DNA of 64,000 nucleotides, taken from contig CAWCQU010000002.1 in NCBI GenBank assembly GCA_963797765.1, forward strand, positions 992,001-1,056,000. The letters are read 5' to 3'. The position numbers and the translations under genes were made by a program. Below the pieces are notes generated by a model that was not told the origin of the DNA, made no database searches, and was given only the letters and a program-made list of their open reading frames with translations. Shown here piece by piece: positions 8,110-16,467 of the stretch. The first letter of the stretch is position 1. Each line of letters starts with the position of its first letter. The stretch is from JBGPTK01 sp963797765. Its GTDB lineage: Bacteria; Acidobacteriota; Terriglobia; Acidiferrales; UBA7541.

Positions 8110-10416
8110 ATGCTTGAAACGGAAATCAGAGTGACAGCGGAAATTGCCGCTCAACACGGCCTGACGGCCGATGAATATGCCCGCGTGCTGAAAATCCTGG
8201 GGCGCGAGCCGAATATCACGGAGCTGGGAATTTTCAGCGTGATGTGGAGCGAACACTGCTCCTACAAATCGAGCAAAGTTCATTTGAAGCGGCTGCCCAC
8301 CCGCGGCGAAAAGGTGGTGCAAGGCCCAGGCGAAAACGCGGGCGTGGTGGATATCGGCGACGGGCTTTGCGCCGTGTTTAAAATTGAATCGCACAATCAT
8401 CCCAGCTTCGTCGAGCCATTCCAGGGCGCGGCCACCGGAGTCGGAGGAATCCTGCGTGACATTTTCACGATGGGGGCGCGGCCGATCGCCGTCCTGGATT
8501 CTCTCCGCTTCGGTCCGATCACCGCGCCGGATGATCCGGCGCAGAAATCTGCTATTCCCGCCGCGGAAATTGCGAACAACCGTCGCATTTTGGAAGGCGT
8601 GGTCGGCGGCGTGGGGAGTTACGGCAATTGCTTTGGCGTGCCGACAGTCGGCGGCGAAGTGCAATTCGAACCGTGTTATTCGCGCAATCCGCTGGTAAAT
8701 GCGCTGGCTTTGGGAATCGCCAAGCGCGAGGAACTTTTCTTCGCTCGCGCGCGCGGCACCGGCAATCCGGTGATTTACGTGGGCGCAAAAACTGGCCGCG
8801 ACGGAATTCACGGCGCATCGCTGCTCGCTTCCGCTGAATTCACCGAAGAATCAAAGCAGAAACGGCCCAACGTGCAAGTAGGCGACCCGTTCATGGAAAA
8901 ACTGCTGCTGGAAGCGTGCCTGGAAGCGATGCATACCGGCGCGGTGATCGCGATTCAGGATATGGGCGCGGCCGGGCTCACCTCTTCTTCCTGCGAAATG
9001 GCTTCGCGCGGCGGCACCGGAATTGAAATCGATCTGGCGCTCGTGCCGCAACGCGAAACAGGCATGACGCCCTACGAAATCATGCTCAGCGAATCGCAGG
9101 AGCGCATGCTGCTGGTGGGCGAACGCGGGCGAGCGGATGAACTGCTACAAGTTTTCAAGAAGTGGGGATTGGATGCGGTGGTGATCGGCCGCGTCACCGA
9201 CGATGGCCTGGTTCGCGTGCTCGATGGAAAACAGCTTGCGGCTGCCATTCCCGCGCACGCGCTGGCGGAGGAAGGGCCAGTTTACGAACGCCCGGTGGGA
9301 ATGCCACCAGCTCCACGCGTCGAACAGTTGGCTTCGTTTTCTCCGGAACACGTGAACCTGACTGCGAATTTCGAACGGTTGCTTTCGTCACCCGCGATTG
9401 CTTCGAAGAACTGGATCATTGATTCCTACGATTCCATGGTCCAGACCAATACGCGCATCGCGCCCAACGCCGGCGATGCGGCCGTCGTGCGCATCAAAGG
9501 CACAAAGCGCGCGCTGGCGCTGAGCGTGGACGGCAACGGCCGCTGGTGCTGGCTTTCACCTAAAACAGGAGCGATGCACGCCGTGGCGGAAGCCGCGCGC
9601 AACGTGGCGTGCTCCGGAGCGCGGCCCGTGGCCGCAACCAATTGCCTGAATTTCGGCAATCCCGAAAAGCCGGAAGTGATGTGGCAATTCCGCGAAGCGA
9701 TTGACGGAATCGCGGAAGCTTGCCGCGCACTGGGCACGCCCGTAACCGGCGGGAATGTCAGTTTCTACAATGAAACGCTAGGCCAGGCGATTTATCCCAC
9801 GCCGGTGATCGGCATCCTGGGAATTTTGGAAGACGCTTCGCATGCACTTGGGCTTTCTTTCTCGCGTGCGGGCGATTTTATTATTCTGCTCGACGCGCAA
9901 CGCCCGAGTGCAATTCCTGCTGCTTCCAACGCGGTGCGGGAATTTTCTTCCTCCGAATATTCCAAATCAATTTGGGGGATTGTTGCTGGCGCGCCACCTG
10001 CAATCGATCTGGACGCCGAGAAACGACTGATCGATTGCCTGGTAGCGCTTGCGGCGCAAAATGTAATTGCCTCCGCGCATGACGTTAGCGACGGCGGCTT
10101 GGCCGTGACGCTCGCGGAATGTTGCTTTGCGAGCGAAGGGCTTTCCGCGCGGGTAGACCTGGAAAGCGAAGAACCCGCGGAAGTTGCGTTATTCGGGGAA
10201 CGCGGCGCCCGGGCCGTGGTGTCCCTTTCGCCCGACTCGCTTGCCCCGCTCGCCACGCTTGCGGCACAATACAACGTACGGGCGCAGGAAATCGGCACGG
10301 TCACGCGCGGCGAATTCCGCATCCAATTAAACGGCACGGCACGAATCGCGGTACCAGTTTCTTCACTGCGCGAGCAGTGGGCTAGTTCGCTCGAACGAGC
10401 GCTCGGAATCCAATGA
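8110..10416 (+). CDS. purL: Phosphoribosylformylglycinamidine synthase subunit PurL
   Basis: ATP-dependent FGAM synthase catalytic subunit. At 768 aa it is the small, Bacillus-type PurL, which works with separate PurQ and PurS. The catalytic His49 lies in SEHCSYKSSK, and the phosphate/metal region HNHPSFVEPFQGAATGVGG follows. Two AIRS-like halves are recognisable, the second marked by AHDVSDGGLAVTLAE. It starts 18 bases after the M20 gene and overlaps purF by four bases (ATGA), indicating translational coupling. Confidence 0.97.
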   Translation: MLETEIRVTAEIAAQHGLTADEYARVLKILGREPNITELGIFSVMWSEHCSYKSSKVHLKRLPTRGEKVVQGPGENAGVVDIGDGLCAVFKIESHNHPSFVEPFQGAATGVGGILRDIFTMGARPIAVLDSLRFGPITAPDDPAQKSAIPAAEIANNRRILEGVVGGVGSYGNCFGVPTVGGEVQFEPCYSRNPLVNALALGIAKREELFFARARGTGNPVIYVGAKTGRDGIHGASLLASAEFTEESKQKRPNVQVGDPFMEKLLLEACLEAMHTGAVIAIQDMGAAGLTSSSCEMASRGGTGIEIDLALVPQRETGMTPYEIMLSESQERMLLVGERGRADELLQVFKKWGLDAVVIGRVTDDGLVRVLDGKQLAAAIPAHALAEEGPVYERPVGMPPAPRVEQLASFSPEHVNLTANFERLLSSPAIASKNWIIDSYDSMVQTNTRIAPNAGDAAVVRIKGTKRALALSVDGNGRWCWLSPKTGAMHAVAEAARNVACSGARPVAATNCLNFGNPEKPEVMWQFREAIDGIAEACRALGTPVTGGNVSFYNETLGQAIYPTPVIGILGILEDASHALGLSFSRAGDFIILLDAQRPSAIPAASNAVREFSSSEYSKSIWGIVAGAPPAIDLDAEKRLIDCLVALAAQNVIASAHDVSDGGLAVTLAECCFASEGLSARVDLESEEPAEVALFGERGARAVVSLSPDSLAPLATLAAQYNVRAQEIGTVTRGEFRIQLNGTARIAVPVSSLREQWASSLERALGIQ

Positions 10417-11825
10417 CCCAGGTCTTCCAGCAACAGGACGACAAGTTTCACGATGAATGCGGCGTCTTCGGCATCTTCGGACATCCCGAAGCGGCCAAAC
10501 TTACCTATCTGGGCCTTTTTGCCTTGCAACACCGCGGCCAGGAATCCGCTGGAATTGTTTCCACCGATGGTGCCGATCTCTACTGCGTCAAGCAGATGGG
10601 CTTGGTGCAGGATATATTCACGCCGGTAGTGATTCAGCGTTTGCCCGGCCAGGTTGCCATCGGCCACACGCGCTATTCCACAGCCGGCGACACAACGCTG
10701 CTGAACGCACAGCCGATCATGATCGATTGCAACAAGGGCAAGCTGGCCCTGGGACACAACGGCAACCTGACCAACGCTTTGGAGTGGCGCCGCAAGCTCG
10801 AACATCGCGGGTCCATTTTTCAGACCACCAGCGACACCGAAGTGATTTTCCATTTGATTGCGCGCAGTAGCGCCCGCAATTTGCCAGGGGCGGTGGCCGA
10901 TGCGCTTACTTCGGTGGAAGGTGCGTTCTCGCTGATCATGCTGACGCGCGACGAGCTATACGCGATTCGCGATCCTTATGGATTCCGTCCGCTGTGCCTG
11001 GGCCGCCTGGGTGATGCCTGGGTGGTGGCTTCAGAAACATGCGCGTTCGATTTGATCGATGCGGAATATGTGCGGGACATCGAGCCCGGCGAAATGCTGC
11101 GTATTTCCCGCAGCGGACTGGAAACGATTCAGTACGCGCCGGAACGGCAGCATCAATACTGCATTTTTGAGCATGTTTATTTCGCGCGTCCCGATAGCCT
11201 GGTGTTTGGCCGGCCGGTGAACCTGACGCGCGAGCGGCTGGGGGAGCGACTTGCTTTGGAACATCCCGCGGATGCCGACCTGGTTGCGCCGGTCCCGGAT
11301 TCCGGCGTGCCCGCGGCGATCGGCTACGCCAACGAATCCGGAATTCCATTTCGCATGGCGCTGATCCGAAACCATTACACCGGCCGCACATTTATCGAAC
11401 CGCAACAGGCTATTCGCGATTTCGGCGTGAAATTGAAATTGAACCCGGTCCGCCGCTTGCTCCAAGGCCAGCGTGTGGTTCTGGTTGATGATTCCATCGT
11501 CCGCGGCACCACCAGCCGCAAGATCGTCCGGATGGTGCGCGAAGCGGGGGCCGCTGAAGTTCACGTGCGCATCAGTTGCCCTCCCACCATTTCGCCCTGC
11601 CACTACGGGATTGACACGCCCACGCGCGAGGAGTTAATCGGCTCGCATAATTCCGTGGAAGAAATACGGCGCTTTCTGGGCGCGGATTCCCTGGGTTATC
11701 TTTCTCTGCGAGGCCTGCGCGAAGCGATCGGCGACGATAGCGGAAAATTTTGCACCTCCTGCTACACCGGAAACTATCCCACCGAATTCGTACAGCTCGA
11801 AGTCGAGGTACAGCGTGAATACTGA
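10413..11825 (+). CDS. purF: Amidophosphoribosyltransferase PurF
   Basis: First committed enzyme of purine synthesis, converting PRPP and glutamine to phosphoribosylamine. Cys16 (DECGVFGIFG) becomes the N-terminal nucleophile after removal of a 15-residue propeptide. The PRPP motif is VVLVDDSIVRGTT. Four cysteines match the [4Fe-4S] ligands of the Bacillus-type enzyme: in YCIFEHVYFARPDS, SPCHYGIDT and the pair FCTSCYTGNYP. It is therefore likely an oxygen-sensitive Fe-S form, unlike E. coli PurF. Overlaps purL by four bases and lepB by eleven. Confidence 0.97.
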   Translation: MTQVFQQQDDKFHDECGVFGIFGHPEAAKLTYLGLFALQHRGQESAGIVSTDGADLYCVKQMGLVQDIFTPVVIQRLPGQVAIGHTRYSTAGDTTLLNAQPIMIDCNKGKLALGHNGNLTNALEWRRKLEHRGSIFQTTSDTEVIFHLIARSSARNLPGAVADALTSVEGAFSLIMLTRDELYAIRDPYGFRPLCLGRLGDAWVVASETCAFDLIDAEYVRDIEPGEMLRISRSGLETIQYAPERQHQYCIFEHVYFARPDSLVFGRPVNLTRERLGERLALEHPADADLVAPVPDSGVPAAIGYANESGIPFRMALIRNHYTGRTFIEPQQAIRDFGVKLKLNPVRRLLQGQRVVLVDDSIVRGTTSRKIVRMVREAGAAEVHVRISCPPTISPCHYGIDTPTREELIGSHNSVEEIRRFLGADSLGYLSLRGLREAIGDDSGKFCTSCYTGNYPTEFVQLEVEVQREY

Positions 11826-12585
11826 AGAGCGTGTGATCAAAGCGAGCCCCAAAATGGGCGATCGCGTCTGGCGAGAAGCCCTTTCCTGGCTTTGGGTGCT
11901 GATCGCATTCGTCCTGATCGAAGGGACCCTGGGGCAGGCGCGGGTGATTCCCAGCGCGTCGATGGAAAATACGTTGCTGATCGGCGACCACCTGATCGTC
12001 AGCCGTTTCGGCTACGATGCGGGCGTGCCGTTCACCACTTGGCACGTCCCGCTGTGGCGCAATCCGCGGCGGCAACAGGTGGTTATTTTCCGCGCGCCGC
12101 TTCCCGGCTCGCCCGATTTTGTAAAACGAGTGATCGGCGAACCCGGAGACAAAGTTGCTATTAAGAATGGGATGGTCTACATCAATAACCAGGCGCTGAA
12201 TGAACCTTACGTCGTGCGCGAAGCCCCTTCCGCGAACTCCGCCGGTGATACTTATCCGCCAGCTCCGAGCGAACTCTGGCGCTTTGGCCTGCAATCCGAT
12301 TGGGCGGGTCAGATCGCAAACTATATTCACGATGGCGAACTTGTGGTGCCAGCGGACCACTATTTCGTTATGGGCGACAACCGGGATAATTCGTACGATA
12401 GCCGCTTCTGGGGATTTGTGCCGCGTTCTTCGATTGTTGGGACGCCGCTATTCGTTTATATGTCCATTGACGCGCCGGAAGAAGTTTGGGAGCCAGGACA
12501 CATCGGCGAGCGCTTTGCCGCGTATTTGAACGCAGTGCTGCACCCGCATGAAGTGCGCTGGCGCCGCTTGTTCTCGACTTTTTAG
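11815..12585 (+). CDS. lepB: Signal peptidase I
   Basis: Membrane serine protease that removes signal peptides from exported proteins. It has one N-terminal transmembrane helix (about residues 23-38), catalytic Ser49 in PSASMENTLLIGD, general base Lys104 in FVKRVIGEPGD, and the box MGDNRDNSYDSRFWG. At 256 aa it has the shorter single-helix architecture. The GTG start lies inside the end of purF (11-base overlap), so it is probably co-translated with the purine genes though functionally unrelated. Confidence 0.95.
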   Translation: MNTEERVIKASPKMGDRVWREALSWLWVLIAFVLIEGTLGQARVIPSASMENTLLIGDHLIVSRFGYDAGVPFTTWHVPLWRNPRRQQVVIFRAPLPGSPDFVKRVIGEPGDKVAIKNGMVYINNQALNEPYVVREAPSANSAGDTYPPAPSELWRFGLQSDWAGQIANYIHDGELVVPADHYFVMGDNRDNSYDSRFWGFVPRSSIVGTPLFVYMSIDAPEEVWEPGHIGERFAAYLNAVLHPHEVRWRRLFSTF

Positions 12586-12593
12586 TATCGGTA

Positions 12594-12615
12594 GCACAGG
12601 CACTCCTGCCTGTGC
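12594..12615. repeat. Hairpin repeat family II, copy a
   Basis: GCACAGGC-ACTCCT-GCCTGTGC, a perfect 8-bp inverted repeat preceded by GTA. The loop ACTCCT and the preceding GTA are shared with copies at 26219 and 60764. It lies just after the lepB stop; there is no following T-run, so it is not a standard terminator. Confidence 0.6.
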
Positions 12616-12734
12616 CCCTGGAATTTCACATACGAAACGCGTGCTGCTGATTTCTTGGTTCGCAGCATAAATTTTCCAGTTCCGCCGCAACCGGTTTGAG
12701 TCCCACCCTCAGAAACCGGGAAAAGGATTTCCCG

Positions 12735-13772
12735 ATGCGCTATGCCGATGCAGGTGTTGATATCTCCGTTGCCGACCAGGCCAAGCAGCGCATTCGCACG
12801 TTGGCAGGCCGCACTTTCAATAGCAATGTCCTGGCGCCCATCGGCGGGTTCGGCTCGCTTTTCCGTTTCGATGCGAAGCGCTGGCGGGAACCCGTGCTTG
12901 TCTCCAGCACCGACGGCGTAGGCACCAAGCTAAAAATTGCCACCGCGCTCGGCGTGCACTCCACCGTCGGCGTGGACATCGTCAACCACTGCGTCAACGA
13001 CATCCTCACGCAAGGCGCCGAGCCCCTTTTCTTCCTTGACTACCTGGCCATGGGAAAACTCGATCCGCGGGTGATCGAGCAAATTATCGAAGGCATGAGC
13101 CGCGCGGCGAAATTGGCAGGTTGCGCATTGATCGGCGGCGAAACCGCGGAAATGCCCGGATTCTACGCGCCCGGGGAATACGATCTTGCCGGTTTTATCG
13201 TGGGAGCGGTGGATCGCCGAAACATGCTGGGTGCGGCGCGCGTGAAAGCGGGAGACATTTTGATCGCTCTCGCTTCTAGCGGCCTGCACACCAACGGCTA
13301 TTCGCTCGCCCGCAAACTGGTGTTTCAGGTGGCGCGCCTGAAACCGGAAACTTATGTCTCCGATGTTCACAATAAAATCGGCGCCGAATTGCTCAAGCCC
13401 CATCGCTGCTATTGGCCCGTCCTGAAAAATATCGTAGCGCGTGGCTGGCTTTCCGCCATGGCCCACATCACCGGCGGAGGAATCACCGGAAATCTTCCGC
13501 GAGTGCTGCCGCGCACGGTGCAGGCTACCATTGATCTTGGCTCGTGGCCGGTGCTGCCGATTTTTCGTTATCTCGCGCACATCGGAAAAATTGAAGAAGA
13601 AGAATTGCTGCGCACTTTTAATCTCGGTGCAGGAATGATTCTGGTCGTTCCTCCCAAACACGTCCGCAAGGTTGAAACGGAGCTCAAGCGCCGCCGCGAA
13701 AAATATTACGTCATCGGCCGCCTCGAATCCGGCCGCCCCCGCGTCGTTTACAACGGCCGCCTGCCGGCATAG
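12735..13772 (+). CDS. purM: Phosphoribosylformylglycinamidine cyclo-ligase PurM (AIR synthetase)
   Basis: ATP-dependent ring closure of FGAM to AIR, the step after PurL/PurQ. The family N-terminus MRYADAGVDISVADQAK, the segment VSSTDGVGTKLKIA, GGETAEMPGFY, and HITGGGITGNLPRVLP are all present in about 345 aa. I chose ATG 12735 because AAAGGA lies about eight bases upstream; an in-frame TTG at 12696 would add 13 residues. Separated from lepB by a family II hairpin repeat. Converges with the flavocytochrome gene, leaving only 13 bases between the stops. Confidence 0.96.
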   Translation: MRYADAGVDISVADQAKQRIRTLAGRTFNSNVLAPIGGFGSLFRFDAKRWREPVLVSSTDGVGTKLKIATALGVHSTVGVDIVNHCVNDILTQGAEPLFFLDYLAMGKLDPRVIEQIIEGMSRAAKLAGCALIGGETAEMPGFYAPGEYDLAGFIVGAVDRRNMLGAARVKAGDILIALASSGLHTNGYSLARKLVFQVARLKPETYVSDVHNKIGAELLKPHRCYWPVLKNIVARGWLSAMAHITGGGITGNLPRVLPRTVQATIDLGSWPVLPIFRYLAHIGKIEEEELLRTFNLGAGMILVVPPKHVRKVETELKRRREKYYVIGRLESGRPRVVYNGRLPA

Positions 13773-13785
13773 ATCCCGCTAACCC

Positions 13786-15588
13786 TTAGCGCGCGACATG
13801 GCACGTCTTGCAGCTCTCGATTTGTGCCACCGAATCGGTGTGATGCATTTCCGAATCGAACGGCATCGGTATGTTGTGGCATTGAACGCACTGGTAATTT
13901 CGTTCCAGCACCACGCGATGCGCGGATTCAAAATGCGTGAAGCCGGGTTCGTGCTTCGCAATTTGCCCGGCGACATCGTGGCAGGCTAAGCACTCTGAAT
14001 TTGCTGCTTTGCCCGCAACGATTTTCTTGGCGGTGGAAGGTGCCGCAGCGGCGGCCTTCTGGCTCGCGGCTATTTTCGAAGCCGCGTCCTTACCCGCCAC
14101 CCGGCCCGTCAGAATCCCCGGCCCGAGAAAAGTCCCTTCCAATCCCGCTTTGCCGTTAATTCCTCCAAAACCCGCTGCTTCGCCGGCTGCGTAAAGTCCG
14201 GGGATCGGTTTTCCATCGCGATCTACAACGCGGCAGGAATGATCGATGCGGATTCCGCCCATGCTTTTTCGCGACAACGGAAAAATCTGCGCGGCATAGA
14301 AGGGCGGCTTGGAAATTTTTGCGGGCTTCTCCTTCGAACTGGCATCAAACGAGTCAAAGTCATTATCCGCCCCTTCTGCAATCATCTGGTTGTAGCGCGC
14401 TACGGTCTGCTCGAGCGCGGCGGCTGGCAAACCTTCTTTCTCCGCCAATTCCCCAATCGTCTCCGCCGATTTCACCAGGCGCGGGTCATCGAGTATCCAT
14501 TTTTGAATGTATTTGAAATCGCCCCAATCCGTTCCCGACACCCAGAAATTCGGCAACGCGGCGCTATCGAAGACCGCCCAGTACGTTGCGGGCTTTTGTT
14601 GCAGCAGAGCAACCATCTCGGGCACCGGGCCGCTGGTTTCGTTCACAAACCTGTGGCCTCCGGAATTTACCCAGATGGAATCCTGAACGTGAACGTTTAC
14701 TCCGCGCCGGTGCGTCGGGTCCCTTGGGTCGGGCAAACCATAAGGATAATTCCACTGGTGATCCATCTCGAAATAGTCCGCGCCCACCGCTCGCGCCATT
14801 TCGTGCCCCGATCCAACCGAGTTCACTCCTGAGCCAATCAATATTCGCTCCGGAAACCGCACGTCCTTCGGCCAGAACTCGCGCACCATATCCAGATTAT
14901 TCTGAAATCCTCCCGTCGCCAGAATCACCGCCATCGCGCGAAAATCTTGAATCTCATTGGTGCGAAGGTTTTTCCCTCGAACTCCGGCGATTCGATCCGC
15001 CTCGCGCAGCAGTTCCGTCGCCTTCACGTTCCAAGCGAATCGAATGCGCTGGTTGTTCAAGCACGCCCGGTAAATCGGGCTAACCAGCCCCAGGCCTCTT
15101 CCCACCGTATTGTGGCCACGATTCACGCTATTACCGGCGAACCACCCCAATCCGGCAAACCGCACCCCCATGGCTTCCACCCAGTCGTAAATATCCGTGC
15201 GCGAATGGTTGACGTAATAATGCACCCAATACGGATCGGAATCTTTTCCCCAGCTGATAAAATCTTTCTCGGCGAGCTCTGGACTGTCCGCGATGCCCTC
15301 CGCTTTTTGTTCCGGCGTTCCGACCAGGCACACGGTTCCTTCCGACATGACAGCGTGCCCGCCGAATACAGAGGACATATCCACAACCGTCACGCTCGCG
15401 CCATCTCGTGCCGCTTCGAGCGCCGCCGAAAGGCCCGCGATCCCCGCGCCCACAACCACTATGTCGCTGGTTATGGGCGAAGCAGCTTGGGAGGAAGAAT
15501 CTTGAGCTGCTTGAACTGCAGTCGCAATCGAGCTTCCCGGCAAGTGCAAAAACACAGTCACAAGCAGCAATAAATAGAATCGGCGCAT
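13786..15588 (-). CDS. Secreted FAD-dependent oxidoreductase with C-terminal c-haem motifs (flavocytochrome c-like)
   Basis: A 600-aa exported protein. A signal peptide (about 1-28) precedes a fumarate-reductase/ketosteroid-dehydrogenase-type flavoprotein domain with the dinucleotide motif VVVGAGIAGLSAALEAA (about 44-60) and the C-terminal FAD motif GLYAAGEAAGFGG. After an Ala/Lys-rich linker come three CxxCH sites at Cys533, Cys567 and Cys593, with extra histidines that could be axial ligands. Electrons probably pass through periplasmic haems to or from FAD. Soluble fumarate reductases carry such haem domains at the N-terminus, so the order here is reversed. The substrate is not evident. Confidence 0.87.
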   Translation of the reverse strand: MRRFYLLLLVTVFLHLPGSSIATAVQAAQDSSSQAASPITSDIVVVGAGIAGLSAALEAARDGASVTVVDMSSVFGGHAVMSEGTVCLVGTPEQKAEGIADSPELAEKDFISWGKDSDPYWVHYYVNHSRTDIYDWVEAMGVRFAGLGWFAGNSVNRGHNTVGRGLGLVSPIYRACLNNQRIRFAWNVKATELLREADRIAGVRGKNLRTNEIQDFRAMAVILATGGFQNNLDMVREFWPKDVRFPERILIGSGVNSVGSGHEMARAVGADYFEMDHQWNYPYGLPDPRDPTHRRGVNVHVQDSIWVNSGGHRFVNETSGPVPEMVALLQQKPATYWAVFDSAALPNFWVSGTDWGDFKYIQKWILDDPRLVKSAETIGELAEKEGLPAAALEQTVARYNQMIAEGADNDFDSFDASSKEKPAKISKPPFYAAQIFPLSRKSMGGIRIDHSCRVVDRDGKPIPGLYAAGEAAGFGGINGKAGLEGTFLGPGILTGRVAGKDAASKIAASQKAAAAAPSTAKKIVAGKAANSECLACHDVAGQIAKHEPGFTHFESAHRVVLERNYQCVQCHNIPMPFDSEMHHTDSVAQIESCKTCHVAR

Positions 15589-15685
15589 GTTTGCTTCAAA
15601 AAACCTCGGAAGGGTATTACCAGAATTCCCGGATCAAGCCTAAAAGTTTCGCTGCCACGATTTCCAGTCTGCTGCTCGCATCAAT

Positions 15686-16333
15686 TCATTGCTGCTTCCG
15701 GTTCGCCTCAATCGCCGCCACCATTTCACTCTTCTCAATCAAGTGCTGTCGCAAACTCGCCGCCGTCGGAGCAACTCTCTCCCGTTCCCGCCAATAACCA
15801 TCGAGTGCCGCGTCGATCTGCTTCTCGTGCGAGCCGTGCGGATCAAGATTCCGCCGGTATTCCAGGTATGCGACAATCGCCTGCGCCTCTTCCTGCGTGA
15901 AAATCGAAAGCCGGTGCCGCGCATAATCATAGAAAGTCGCAGCTCCATACCTTCGGGGATTGATCAACTCTGATTTTCCGCTGCGCACCAGGAATTTTCG
16001 GCCTCCCATCTCCATGTTCACTTCCACATCGGAAAATCCCATCGTCAACAGCATCAGCGGATCGGCCGTCTTCAATCCCCCTTCCAGGTCCGCCACAAGA
16101 TACGCCGGAAGAAAGAACCGCAAACCCGCTTCCGAAAAAAAGCTCAGCGCGCTCGCATGCCCATCCAAAAAGCCCGGCTCGATCGCTTCCCAATTCGTCT
16201 TCCCCTGAAATGGACCAACTTCCTCAGCCGGCTCGCATCCTTCGTTGCTGCCTTGCAAATAAGCGTCACCTGGATATTCGTTCGCTCTAAACGCTCCGCG
16301 TATCTTCTCCAGTACCGTTTCCTTCTCACCCAT
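15686..16333 (-). CDS. DUF6714-like protein of unknown function
   Basis: About 215 aa, soluble, with no signal peptide. The pattern IRGAFRANEYPGDAYL near the N-terminus and a central AGLRFFLPAYLVADLEG resemble what I recall of the DUF6714 family; this is a recollection, not a search. No catalytic motif is obvious. ATG 16333 is preferred because GGAGAG lies upstream; an in-frame ATG at 16354 would add seven residues. It precedes the flavocytochrome on the same strand with about 100 bases between, so co-transcription is possible but not shown. Confidence 0.65.
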   Translation of the reverse strand: MGEKETVLEKIRGAFRANEYPGDAYLQGSNEGCEPAEEVGPFQGKTNWEAIEPGFLDGHASALSFFSEAGLRFFLPAYLVADLEGGLKTADPLMLLTMGFSDVEVNMEMGGRKFLVRSGKSELINPRRYGAATFYDYARHRLSIFTQEEAQAIVAYLEYRRNLDPHGSHEKQIDAALDGYWRERERVAPTAASLRQHLIEKSEMVAAIEANRKQQ

Positions 16334-16467
16334 TCCCGCTCTCCCTATCCGCAACTCACCAAGCGATTCTAAATCGCAAGCGCGTCATCCCATCAGGTTT
16401 GCAAGTATACAGGCGGAACAATGCGATCAACGGAAGGAAGTAGTTTGCGGAACCACTGCGGGAACTT

